Below the pieces are notes generated by a model, which saw only the letters and a program-made list of their open reading frames with translations, was not told the origin of the DNA and ran no database searches. A DNA stretch of 64,000 nucleotides from contig JAKSKV010000006.1 in NCBI GenBank assembly GCA_024401555.1, positions 1 to 64,000 on the forward strand. Direction: 5' to 3'. Source of the DNA: Paludibacteraceae bacterium. Lineage in GTDB: Bacteria; Bacteroidota; Bacteroidia; Bacteroidales; Paludibacteraceae. Every line of letters begins with the position of its first letter. The first letter of the stretch is position 1. Both the position numbers and the translations under genes were made by a program. This document shows positions 8,559 through 17,228 of this stretch, in pieces.

Positions 8559-9833
8559 TTATTTTAAGTCCTTTCCGATGTCGGAACGGAAATATTTCTT
8601 GTCAAATGCGATCTTTTGCGCATTCTTGAAAGAGATTGCCAAGGCATCCTCTTTGGTCTTTCCGTAAGAGCTGATAGACATCACACGGCCGCCGCTGGTG
8701 AGCAATTGGCCATCCTTCATGGTGGTTCCGGCGTGGAATACGATGCTATCCTCCACAGCGTCCAAACCAGTGATCACTTTACCCTTCTCGTATGCCTCAG
8801 GGTATCCGCCTGATACAAGCATGACGGTTACAGCGGCACGCTCGTCCTCCTCCAAGGTCTTGCTGGCAAGGTTGCCTGCAGCGACGCCTTCGAATAGATC
8901 AACGAGGTCGGATTTGATACGAAGCATCACAGCTTCAGTCTCTGGATCGCCCATACGGACGTTGTATTCGATCACCATAGGCTCGTTCTTCACGTTGATC
9001 AAACCAAGGAAAATAAAACCTTTGTAGGTGATGTTCTCTTTCTTCAATCCTTCAATGGTAGGGATGACGATTCTCTTCTCCACCTTCTCCATGAATACCT
9101 TATCGGCGAATGGAACTGGTGAAACGGCACCCATACCGCCTGTGTTGAGGCCTGTATCGCCTTCGCCGATTCTTTTGTAGTCTTTCGCTACCGGAAGGAT
9201 CTTGTAACCGCCATTTCCATCTGACAAAACGAATACGGAACATTCGATTCCGGAGAGGAACTCCTCGATGACTACTGTTGAGCTTGCCTCGCCGAACTTT
9301 CCGTCCAACATATTGCGCAACTCTTGCTTAGCCTCTGCCAAATCAGGGATGATCAATACGCCCTTGCCGGCAGCCAAACCGTCCGCCTTCAATACGTAAG
9401 GCGCCTCCAACTCCTCCAAGAATTTGCAACCCTCCTCAAGGGTTTGGGAGGTGAAGCTCTTGTAGCGAGCGGTTGGAATGTTGTGACGCATCATGAATGC
9501 CTTCGCGAAGTCTTTGCTACCCTCCAACTGTGCACCCTCTTTGGATGGACCGATGACAGGGATTTGCTTCAACTCAGGATCACCTGCGAAGAAATCGTAA
9601 ACACCCTTCACCAATGGGTCTTCGGGGCCTACAACCACCATGTTCACACCGTTGTTCAAAACGAATTGTTTGATGGCAGGGAAGTCTGTCGCCGCGATGT
9701 TCACGTTCTCGCCAACGGTAAGTGTTCCACCATTACCTGGTGCGATGAAAAGTTTCTCCACCTTTTTGCTTTGAGCGATCTTCCACGCCAATGCGTGCTC
9801 TCTACCGCCTGATCCTAACAATAGTACATTCAT
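8559..9833 (-). CDS. purD: Phosphoribosylamine-glycine ligase
   Basis: 424 aa, the usual size. ATP-grasp enzyme for the second step of purine synthesis: phosphoribosylamine plus glycine and ATP to GAR. Starts [18 protein letters not shown], has the [21 protein letters not shown]-binding segment and [10 protein letters not shown] near residue 215, and [14 protein letters not shown] as the Mg-binding motif. Its ATG overlaps the deacetylase stop by 4 nt (ATGA). Confidence 0.97.
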   Translation of the reverse strand: MNVLLLGSGGREHALAWKIAQSKKVEKLFIAPGNGGTLTVGENVNIAATDFPAIKQFVLNNGVNMVVVGPEDPLVKGVYDFFAGDPELKQIPVIGPSKEGAQLEGSKDFAKAFMMRHNIPTARYKSFTSQTLEEGCKFLEELEAPYVLKADGLAAGKGVLIIPDLAEAKQELRNMLDGKFGEASSTVVIEEFLSGIECSVFVLSDGNGGYKILPVAKDYKRIGEGDTGLNTGGMGAVSPVPFADKVFMEKVEKRIVIPTIEGLKKENITYKGFIFLGLINVKNEPMVIEYNVRMGDPETEAVMLRIKSDLVDLFEGVAAGNLASKTLEEDERAAVTVMLVSGGYPEAYEKGKVITGLDAVEDSIVFHAGTTMKDGQLLTSGGRVMSISSYGKTKEDALAISFKNAQKIAFDKKYFRSDIGKDLK

Positions 9834-10465
9834 ATTCCGTCTTTTATGTTTTCTTCGGTTAATACTTCAAATTTATATCCTTCCGCCCTGAGGTACGCGA
9901 TCGCCCTGGGCAAAGCGTAACGGATATTCTTTTCCGCTTTCAATGAGTCGTGGAAGACGATGATCGAACCATTTCTGGTATATTTCTTGACGATATCCAT
10001 CACCTCTTCGCCGGATAGTTTTTGGTTGTAGTCCCTAGTGACCACGTCCCAGAAAACGATCTTGAATTTTCGGCGGAGCGTCACGAACTGCAAATATCTG
10101 AGAATGCCGTGTGGTGGTCTGAATAGTTTGCTATGTATCAATTCGTCCGCCTTGCCGACATTTTTGATGTAGTTCCTCGACCAGGTATATAATCCTTGGA
10201 GATGGTTGAAAGTGTGGTTGCCCACAAGGTGCCCCTCGTCCAATACCTGTTGGAATACATCGGGATGTTTTCTCACATTGTCGCCCACGCAAAAGAATGT
10301 GGCTTTGATGCCCTCTTTCCGCAGTAGCTCAAGGACAAACGGCGTCACTTCCGGAATGGGGCCGTCGTCAAAGGTGAGATATACGGTTTTCTCTTTGCGA
10401 GGTATTCGCCAAATTGTGCCAGGAAATAGTTTCCTGTACACAATCGGCAATTGTTCGATAAACAT
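9830..10465 (-). CDS. NodB-like polysaccharide deacetylase
   Basis: 211 aa carbohydrate esterase 4 / NodB-homology domain, no signal peptide. Motif 1 TFDDGP (catalytic base and metal Asp), motif 2 HTFNH (metal His pair) and motif 3 RPPHG are all present, so active metal-dependent deacetylation of an N-acetyl sugar is expected. Linked by a 1-nt gap to DUF2723 upstream and a 4-nt overlap to purD downstream, suggesting a role in cell-envelope glycan processing. Confidence 0.9.
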   Translation of the reverse strand: MFIEQLPIVYRKLFPGTIWRIPRKEKTVYLTFDDGPIPEVTPFVLELLRKEGIKATFFCVGDNVRKHPDVFQQVLDEGHLVGNHTFNHLQGLYTWSRNYIKNVGKADELIHSKLFRPPHGILRYLQFVTLRRKFKIVFWDVVTRDYNQKLSGEEVMDIVKKYTRNGSIIVFHDSLKAEKNIRYALPRAIAYLRAEGYKFEVLTEENIKDGI

Positions 10466-10466
10466 T

Positions 10467-13400
10467 TTAATTCATCATTTTTTGGTAAATCGGATAGTAT
10501 TTATCCAGCAATTTATCATCCTCCTCGGCGTATGGCTCATTGTGGGCCTTCTCGATCGAAATGATTTCGTGGAGGATTCTGAAATGCTCTGTGAATACTT
10601 CCGACTCGCTTGTTTTGCGTTGGCGTTGCGGATCCATGCCGCTGATCCAAGCCAAATGTTGGAGAGCGCTCTTCTTCATCGCCTCAAGCGTTGGTTTCGC
10701 CTTCTCGTATTGGCCAAGTTCATCGTATTGTTTAGCCATCATCAAAGAGATGGTGGTCAATGGAACTTGTGGTGCTGGCAATACCTTATGCGCATAGTCC
10801 AATACCTCGATGGCGCGTTGCTTACGCTCGTTGGCGAATGTTCTCGCCTTGCTGGTGTCGATGGCGTTTCCATAGCTTCTGATAGCTACTGCCAACTCCT
10901 CGTTGCTCTTCAATCGACTTTCTTGTCCAAGAATCTCGATGGCGCTTGTCCGCGCGTTGCTGATCAACATGGAGTCTGAATACCGTTGAGGACTTGTGAT
11001 CATGCTATTGTTGAAATACATAGCCGAGTAGTTCCTGAAGGTATTCATGTATCTGTTGTCGCGGTTATCGTGCAATGCCCATGACAACAATTCGCAGTAG
11101 TCACGCTTGGTAGTGGCTTGTGTGGCCTCCAAAAGGAGTCCGTCCACCAGTCTGAGGAACATCAATCTAAGTGTGGAGGTCATACGAAGGTTGTTCTCCT
11201 CCAAATAGATATCAGGATTCTCCGCGATGCCACCCCACTTGAACTTGTGGAGCATGTTGTCGTACATCTTCTCCGTGTTGATGATCTCACCGCTGATCAA
11301 TGGATTTTTCTTCACTGGAACGATACGGTATGCCATACCCTCCAATTGAAGGTAGTCGTTCAACCCGGTGAAGCTCTCTTTACCGACGGTTGTCGCGAAG
11401 TAGAGCGGTCTCTCCCAGTTGTTGTTGGCGAGAAGGTCGAGAATGAAGATCTCTTGCTTGCCAAGGTATCTCTTGCTGGAAGGGAATCCGATGTGCATGG
11501 TAGGAACGATGTTCGGAATATCCTTCGGTTCTACCGCATTGTATTTGATAACATCTTTCGTATTGACATCCAATGTCAGGTTTCTTGCCGGATAGAACCA
11601 GAACTTTTGATCTGGATTCCTTAGGATTTTCCTTCTAAGGTTGATGTCGTTGTCCACCAAGATCTGGTTGGCCTTCTTCAAATCGATGGCCTCTCCGCCG
11701 ACAAGGTCGACGATCTCGGCGTAATCCATTCTACCGTTCATGTAGTCTTTCGGATGAAGCGAGATTGGCAATGCCTTGGAAGCGTAAGCGTCGCGCTTCA
11801 TTTGATCAACATACCAGCCCATTTGGAGGTAGCTGAGGTTAGCCACCCTCGCGTCCTCACCGACGCCCTCCACCTCCTGGTTGTACCACAATGGGAAGGT
11901 GTCGTTATCTCCGTTGGTGAAAATCACGCCGTTAGGAGCCATGGTGAGCAGATAGTTTTGTCCGAAATCACGGCAAGTGTATCTGCCAGAACGATCGTGG
12001 TCGTCCCAGTTTTGGGAAGCCATCAATGTTGGTGCACCCAACAATCCGATCAATGTGGCTATTATGGCGCTGATATTCGTGTTGATCTTGCGGAGGAACA
12101 ACTCCATGATGGCAGGGACGCTGAGTCCGATCCAGATACAGAACGCATAGAATGATCCCGCATAAGCGTAGTCACGTTCACGAGGCTGGAGCGGAGTTTG
12201 GTTTAGATACAATACAATGGCGAGACCTGTCATGAAGAAGAGGGTGAAGGTCACGACAAAACTTTGGACGCCCGCTGAAGGGTTCTCCTTTTTCTTTCTG
12301 CTGTATTGGTAAACCAATCCCAAGATACCCAACAAAAGCGGAATGCCATAATAGGTGTTGCGGCCCTTGTTGTTCTTCATGTCGTCCGGCAAATTGTCTT
12401 GGTTGCCCAACATGAGGGAATCGATGAAGTTGATACCTGTGATCCAGTTACCGTAAACATCGCCACCGTCTGCTTGTATGTCGTTCTGGCGACCTACGAA
12501 GTTCCATAAGAAGTAGCGCCAGTACATAAAGTTGACCTGATAGTTGAAGAAGTAGGTCAAGTTCTCGCCGAAGGTAGGAACTACCTTTGTTTTTCTCTCA
12601 CCCTCTCGGTTGAGGTAGGTGGCCTTCTTTCCCTTGATCTTACCCCACATTTTGTATCCCGCGATATGGTGGGCTTGGGTACTGTACATACGAGGGAAGA
12701 GCATATTGAGTTGGTGCTTGTAGTTCTTCTTTGTATCGTAATCCTCGTACTCGTCCTTTTGGTTAGGGTTGGTCTTTACCTTCTTGGCGTATTGTGTCTC
12801 TCCCTCAGTGAAATCAGGGTTTCCGTTTTTGTCCCACTTATACTCCGAAGCGTAGGTTTCACCGTAAAGGAGAGGCGTGTCACCATATTGCTCACGGTTC
12901 AAGTAGCTCTTCAAAGCGAACACGTCGTCTGGAGAGTTTTGATCCATTGGCGTATTGGCTGCCGAACGGATGATGATAGCCGCATAAGATGAGTAACCCA
13001 AAAGGATCACTGTGCAGCAAATCAAAATCGTGTTGAGCACTGATTTGTCGTAGAGTTTCTTGCCGTATATCAGGAAGAGTGTTACTGCAGCAGTGATCAA
13101 CAACCCGACGAAGATGTTGATGCGGCCACCCAAGAACGGAATACCCAACAAAAGAATGGATAGGGTAAAGGCGGTGATATAGAACGCGTCTCTGTTCTTC
13201 CAGGTGTATGGTCTGAACATTGTCTCCCAGATACCCCAAATAAGGCATCCGATCAATAGAACCGCATAGATGATGGTACCTGTGTTGAAGCTGAAGCCCA
13301 ATACATTGACGAAGAATAGCTCAAACCATCCTGCCACCTCCACGAAACCAGGAATGATACCGTAGAGCACCATTACCAAAATCACCACGGAAACGCCCAA

Positions 13401-14063
13401 TGCAAAGAATGTTCCTTTGACAGTCGCTTTGTTTTTCTTGAAGTAATAAACGAAAACCAAGGCTGGAATGGTCAGCAAGTTCAACAAGTGAACACCGATG
13501 GACAATCCCATCAAGTAGGCGATCAGTACCAACCAACGGTTGGCGAATGGCTTATCCGCAACGTCTTCCCATTTCAGGATGGCCCAGAATACAACGGCTG
13601 TGAAGAGGGATGAATAGGCGTAAACCTCACCCTCCACTGCGGAGAACCAGAAGGTATCCGAGAAGGTGTAGGCAAGCGCACCTACGGCACCCGCACCCAA
13701 GATTGTGATGAGTTGAGCGTTCGAGACCTCCTGGTCTTCGCTCTCCAACACCAATTTGCGCGCTATGTGCGTGATGGTCCAGAAAAGGAACAAGATACAA
13801 AAGGCGCTACACAATGCGGAGAACGCGTTCACCATCATGGCGACGTGTTGTTGGTCAGAAGCAAACAAGGTGAATATTCTTGCCGTCAACATGAAGAAAG
13901 GTGCGCCCGGTGGGTGTCCTACCTCCAATTTATTGGCTGTTGAGATAAACTCGCCACAGTCCCAGAAACTGGCTGTTGGCTCTATCGTCATCAAGTACGT
14001 TACCGCTGCGATGGCGAAGACCACCCAGCCGGCAATGTTGTTATATAACTTGAATCGCTTCAT
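10467..14063 (-). CDS. DUF2723 membrane glycosyltransferase with TPR-like C terminus
   Basis: 1198 aa. The N terminus shows YLMTIEPTASFWDCGEFISTANKLEVGHPPGAPFF, the hallmark of DUF2723; the acidic DCGE is the likely catalytic site. About a dozen transmembrane helices fill residues 1-690, followed by a large soluble region and a helical TPR-like tail (about 1050-1198). DUF2723 proteins are GT-C fold enzymes, related to the eukaryotic protein O-mannosyltransferase TMEM260, and are thought to glycosylate exported proteins in Bacteroidota. First gene of the nine-gene run; 83 nt after glnS. Confidence 0.88.
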   Translation of the reverse strand: MKRFKLYNNIAGWVVFAIAAVTYLMTIEPTASFWDCGEFISTANKLEVGHPPGAPFFMLTARIFTLFASDQQHVAMMVNAFSALCSAFCILFLFWTITHIARKLVLESEDQEVSNAQLITILGAGAVGALAYTFSDTFWFSAVEGEVYAYSSLFTAVVFWAILKWEDVADKPFANRWLVLIAYLMGLSIGVHLLNLLTIPALVFVYYFKKNKATVKGTFFALGVSVVILVMVLYGIIPGFVEVAGWFELFFVNVLGFSFNTGTIIYAVLLIGCLIWGIWETMFRPYTWKNRDAFYITAFTLSILLLGIPFLGGRINIFVGLLITAAVTLFLIYGKKLYDKSVLNTILICCTVILLGYSSYAAIIIRSAANTPMDQNSPDDVFALKSYLNREQYGDTPLLYGETYASEYKWDKNGNPDFTEGETQYAKKVKTNPNQKDEYEDYDTKKNYKHQLNMLFPRMYSTQAHHIAGYKMWGKIKGKKATYLNREGERKTKVVPTFGENLTYFFNYQVNFMYWRYFLWNFVGRQNDIQADGGDVYGNWITGINFIDSLMLGNQDNLPDDMKNNKGRNTYYGIPLLLGILGLVYQYSRKKKENPSAGVQSFVVTFTLFFMTGLAIVLYLNQTPLQPRERDYAYAGSFYAFCIWIGLSVPAIMELFLRKINTNISAIIATLIGLLGAPTLMASQNWDDHDRSGRYTCRDFGQNYLLTMAPNGVIFTNGDNDTFPLWYNQEVEGVGEDARVANLSYLQMGWYVDQMKRDAYASKALPISLHPKDYMNGRMDYAEIVDLVGGEAIDLKKANQILVDNDINLRRKILRNPDQKFWFYPARNLTLDVNTKDVIKYNAVEPKDIPNIVPTMHIGFPSSKRYLGKQEIFILDLLANNNWERPLYFATTVGKESFTGLNDYLQLEGMAYRIVPVKKNPLISGEIINTEKMYDNMLHKFKWGGIAENPDIYLEENNLRMTSTLRLMFLRLVDGLLLEATQATTKRDYCELLSWALHDNRDNRYMNTFRNYSAMYFNNSMITSPQRYSDSMLISNARTSAIEILGQESRLKSNEELAVAIRSYGNAIDTSKARTFANERKQRAIEVLDYAHKVLPAPQVPLTTISLMMAKQYDELGQYEKAKPTLEAMKKSALQHLAWISGMDPQRQRKTSESEVFTEHFRILHEIISIEKAHNEPYAEEDDKLLDKYYPIYQKMMN

Positions 14064-14101
14064 TATTATTGAATTGAATTAATTTTTATCTATTAGTCAT
14101 T

Positions 14102-14143
14102 AAGGGTGCGTATCGTTTTTGGGGGTGTATGCAATACGCCCTT
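14102..14143. repeat. Hairpin with dispersed GGGCGTATTGCAT motif
   Basis: AAGG-GCGTAT (14102-14113, with a 2-nt bulge) pairs with ATACGC-CCTT (14134-14143). The minus-strand core GGGCGTATTGCAT recurs at about 23522-23535 (minus), and a related GGGGCGTATTGAA occurs at 905-918 (plus). It lies between glnS and the DUF2723 gene and lacks a T run, so it is more likely a dispersed repeat than a strong terminator. Confidence 0.5.
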
Positions 14144-14146
14144 ACA

Positions 14147-15838
14147 TTATTTGGCGATTTTAGCCCAGCTGTCCTTCAAAGCGACGGTACGATTGAACAC
14201 CAAGTGGTCTGGTGTGGAATCCGGATCGACGTTGAAATATCCGATTCTTTGGAATTGGAAGTTCTGCAAAGCCTTCACATCCTTCAACCATGGCTCCACG
14301 AAGGCGTTGGCGATGGTGAGTGAATTTGGATTCAGCAATTCGCGGAAATCCTTCTCCTTCTCGTCGCCTGGGTTCTCCACGTTGAACAATCTGTCGTAGA
14401 GACGAACCTCGGCAGGAACCGCATGTGCCACAGATACCCAGTGGATGGTTCCCTTCACCTTACGGTCGCTACCTGGCATACCGCTACGAGTCTCTGGATC
14501 GTACTCGGCGTAAACCTCGACAACCTTGCCGTTCTCGTCCTTCTTGCAACCCGTGCACTTCACGATGTAGGCGCTCTTCAAACGAACTTCGTTTCCTGGT
14601 GTCATACGGAAATATTTCTTTGGCGCATCCTCCATGAAGTCATCGCTTTCGATGTAAAGTTCTTTGGTGAACGGTACCTCGTGGCTGCCCATTGACTCAT
14701 CTTCTGGATTGTTGATGGCAACAAGATTCTCCACTTGTCCCTCAGGATAGTTGGTGATGATCAACTTGATAGGGTTGATGACTGCGCTCGCACGCATTGC
14801 TGTGGTGTTCAACTCCTCGCGGATAGTTGCCTCCAACAATGAGACGTCGATCACGCCGTCATATTTTGTGTAGCCGATACGGTTGACGAAGTTGCGGATA
14901 GAGGATGGTGTGTAACCCCTACGACGCAAACCGCAGATGGTCGGCATACGTGGATCGTCCCATCCGCGTACCAATCCCTCTTGAACGAGTTGCAACATCT
15001 TACGCTTACTCATCACGGTGTAGGTGATGTTCAAACGGTTGAACTCACGCTGCTTTGGACGGTAATCGCTGTCGGCGAATTGGTCAATGAAATAGTCGTA
15101 TAGCGGACGGTGTACCTCGAACTCCAATGTACAGAGTGAGTGGGTTACACCCTCGAAATAGTCTGATTGGCCGTGTGCGAAATCGTACATCGGATAAACC
15201 TTCCACTTGTTGCCGGTGCGGTGGTGTGGATGGGTGGTGATGATACGGTAGATGATTGGATCACGGAAGTGCATATTAGGGTTGGCCATATCGATCTTGG
15301 CGCGGAGCACCATTTTTCCATCCTCAATCTTACCTTCTGACATCTCCATGAAGAGGCGAAGGTTCTCCTCGATAGGACGGTTGCGGTACGGACTCTCGGT
15401 TCCAGGAGTGGTAGGAGTACCCTTTTGCTTGGCAATCTCCTCGGCGGTTTGCTCATCTACATAAGCCTTACCCTCCTTGATGAAACGGACAGCCAAGTCC
15501 CAAAGTTGCTGAAAATAGTCGGACGCGTAGTAAACGTTCGCCCATTGGAATCCCAACCATTGGATATCCTCTTGGATGGAATCAACATACTCCACATCCT
15601 CCTTGACAGGGTTGGTGTCGTCGAAACGCAAGTTACAAGTACCATTGTATTTCTTTGCGATACCGAAGTCCATGCAAATAGCTTTCGCATGACCGATATG
15701 GAGATATCCGTTAGGCTCTGGCGGGAAACGAGTCTGAATTCTTCCCCCGTTGCGACCCTCTTTCAAATCCTCTTCTACGATTTCCTCAATGAAGTTCAAA
15801 TTTTTTTTCTCTTCATTCTCCTGAATATTCTCAGCCAT
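14147..15838 (-). CDS. glnS: Glutaminyl-tRNA synthetase
   Basis: 563 aa class I synthetase, full length. The HIGH motif appears as HIGHAKAI after RFPPEPNGYLHIG, and the KMSKS loop as VMSKRKML. The anticodon-binding beta-barrels follow. Charges tRNA-Gln directly with glutamine. Own promoter at 15870-15900. Confidence 0.97.
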   Translation of the reverse strand: MAENIQENEEKKNLNFIEEIVEEDLKEGRNGGRIQTRFPPEPNGYLHIGHAKAICMDFGIAKKYNGTCNLRFDDTNPVKEDVEYVDSIQEDIQWLGFQWANVYYASDYFQQLWDLAVRFIKEGKAYVDEQTAEEIAKQKGTPTTPGTESPYRNRPIEENLRLFMEMSEGKIEDGKMVLRAKIDMANPNMHFRDPIIYRIITTHPHHRTGNKWKVYPMYDFAHGQSDYFEGVTHSLCTLEFEVHRPLYDYFIDQFADSDYRPKQREFNRLNITYTVMSKRKMLQLVQEGLVRGWDDPRMPTICGLRRRGYTPSSIRNFVNRIGYTKYDGVIDVSLLEATIREELNTTAMRASAVINPIKLIITNYPEGQVENLVAINNPEDESMGSHEVPFTKELYIESDDFMEDAPKKYFRMTPGNEVRLKSAYIVKCTGCKKDENGKVVEVYAEYDPETRSGMPGSDRKVKGTIHWVSVAHAVPAEVRLYDRLFNVENPGDEKEKDFRELLNPNSLTIANAFVEPWLKDVKALQNFQFQRIGYFNVDPDSTPDHLVFNRTVALKDSWAKIAK

Positions 15839-15869
15839 TGAATTAAAAATTTTTAGACATTTTAGGTCA

Positions 15870-15900
15870 CAAAGTTAATTCTTTCATGTGAGATTTTCAA
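15870..15900 (-). promoter_or_regulatory. Promoter of glnS
   Basis: Minus strand TTG (15898-15900), 20 nt spacer, TAACTTTG (15870-15877). Both boxes and the spacing fit the Bacteroidota consensus; start would fall near 15862, giving a leader of about 24 nt. Confidence 0.75.
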
Positions 15901-16034
15901 TTTTAGGTAATTAATAAGTGTAAATAAAAGGAAAAATCGACTCTTTATTTGGATGATTGTGATGGATTGACTAACTTAATGGAACGAAAACATAAGGGAG
16001 TTTTGAACAGTTGTTGAATCTAAATGGTGGGTAT

Positions 16035-17216
16035 ATGAAATCAGGATGGCAGATAATGGGAGGCATCGCATGGGCCTTGTTGTTTCTCTCAGCCTCGTCA
16101 GTTGGGGCAGAGAAGGTGGAGATTGCGGGAATCTATTACCATTTGAACGGAGATGGATTCGCCGAGGTGACTTGTCGTGGAGACGAGGAGGATGGGTGGA
16201 TGTATTATCCAGCCGATGAATTGTATGTGGGGGATCTTACCGTACCCGGTGAAGTGGAATATGAAGGGAAAACCTATGTGGTGAAGGCCTTGGGTGATGA
16301 TGCCTTTGCGGGAAGTAAATATCTGACATCCATATCGTTACCACTCTCTCTGACCTCTGTCGGATCGGGTGTGTTCACGCTTTGCAATGGACTGGAATAT
16401 ATCTCGGTGGATGATATGAATCCCACCTTCATCAGTCAGGACGGCGTATTGTACAAACGCAACCCGCTCTCCATCTTTTTTGTGCCAAGAAACATCACTG
16501 GCGACATCGCATTGTTGGATGATGTGCGTGAGATTCCAAGCGCGGCCTTTCAAAATTGTGTGAATCTAACCACCATTACCCTCCCAGAGGAGGTGACTAC
16601 CATTGCGGATGGAGCCTTCAATAATTGCAAGAATCTACAGGAGATCTTTATGGGAGATAAGTTGGAGAGCATTGGCGAGTATGCCTTCTCCAAGTGTTCC
16701 TCGTTGACGATTGTTAACTTTCCCACCAGTGTGAAAAGCATTAAGGCGGCTGCCTTCGCGGATTGTGAAAATTTATCCTATGCGCTCTTCCATGAAGGGG
16801 TGGAGTCTATCGGGAAGATGGCCTTTTATAATTGTGGCCATCTCATGGGCGTGCAGTTGCCCAGCACCCTCCGATCGATTGGCGAGAGTGCGTTCAAAGA
16901 GTGCGTCAGCCTCGATGTGGTGAAGAACGATAGTCCATTGGCGATCGAGTTGGGATCCACTGATTATGGGTATGTCGCCTATTACGCCTCAAAGATTATC
17001 CCCGAACCACAAGGTTCTGCTTGTACGAAAAATCTATCCGACCAACTCACGCTCTTGCGGGAGGAGGGACGATGGGTGATTTTGAATGGGTCTGGCCGGT
17101 GGGTTTCCATTTATACGCTTAACGGAAAACTCCTTTGTCACCTCTTCTGCACCAACGAAAAAGAGGAGATCCCAGTGGAATCTCCTCGTATTATCGTCGT
17201 TACAGAAGAACGATAG
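16035..17216 (+). CDS. Secreted leucine-rich-repeat protein (BspA/LRR_5 type)
   Basis: 393 aa from ATG 16035 with a signal peptide (hydrophobic to SSVGA). Contains at least five LRR_5 units of the form I..G.F..C..L..I.LP..V..IG..AF, between about residues 85 and 300 (for example ADGAFNNCKNLQEI, GEYAFSKCSSLTIV). BspA-like proteins of this kind act as surface adhesins. The C-terminal 60 residues lack repeats and do not show a clear T9SS sorting signal. An in-frame ATG at 16011 would shift the signal peptide inward by 8 residues. Convergent with the PL11 gene. Confidence 0.82.
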   Translation: MKSGWQIMGGIAWALLFLSASSVGAEKVEIAGIYYHLNGDGFAEVTCRGDEEDGWMYYPADELYVGDLTVPGEVEYEGKTYVVKALGDDAFAGSKYLTSISLPLSLTSVGSGVFTLCNGLEYISVDDMNPTFISQDGVLYKRNPLSIFFVPRNITGDIALLDDVREIPSAAFQNCVNLTTITLPEEVTTIADGAFNNCKNLQEIFMGDKLESIGEYAFSKCSSLTIVNFPTSVKSIKAAAFADCENLSYALFHEGVESIGKMAFYNCGHLMGVQLPSTLRSIGESAFKECVSLDVVKNDSPLAIELGSTDYGYVAYYASKIIPEPQGSACTKNLSDQLTLLREEGRWVILNGSGRWVSIYTLNGKLLCHLFCTNEKEEIPVESPRIIVVTEER

Positions 17217-17228
17217 TTGTTAAAAACA

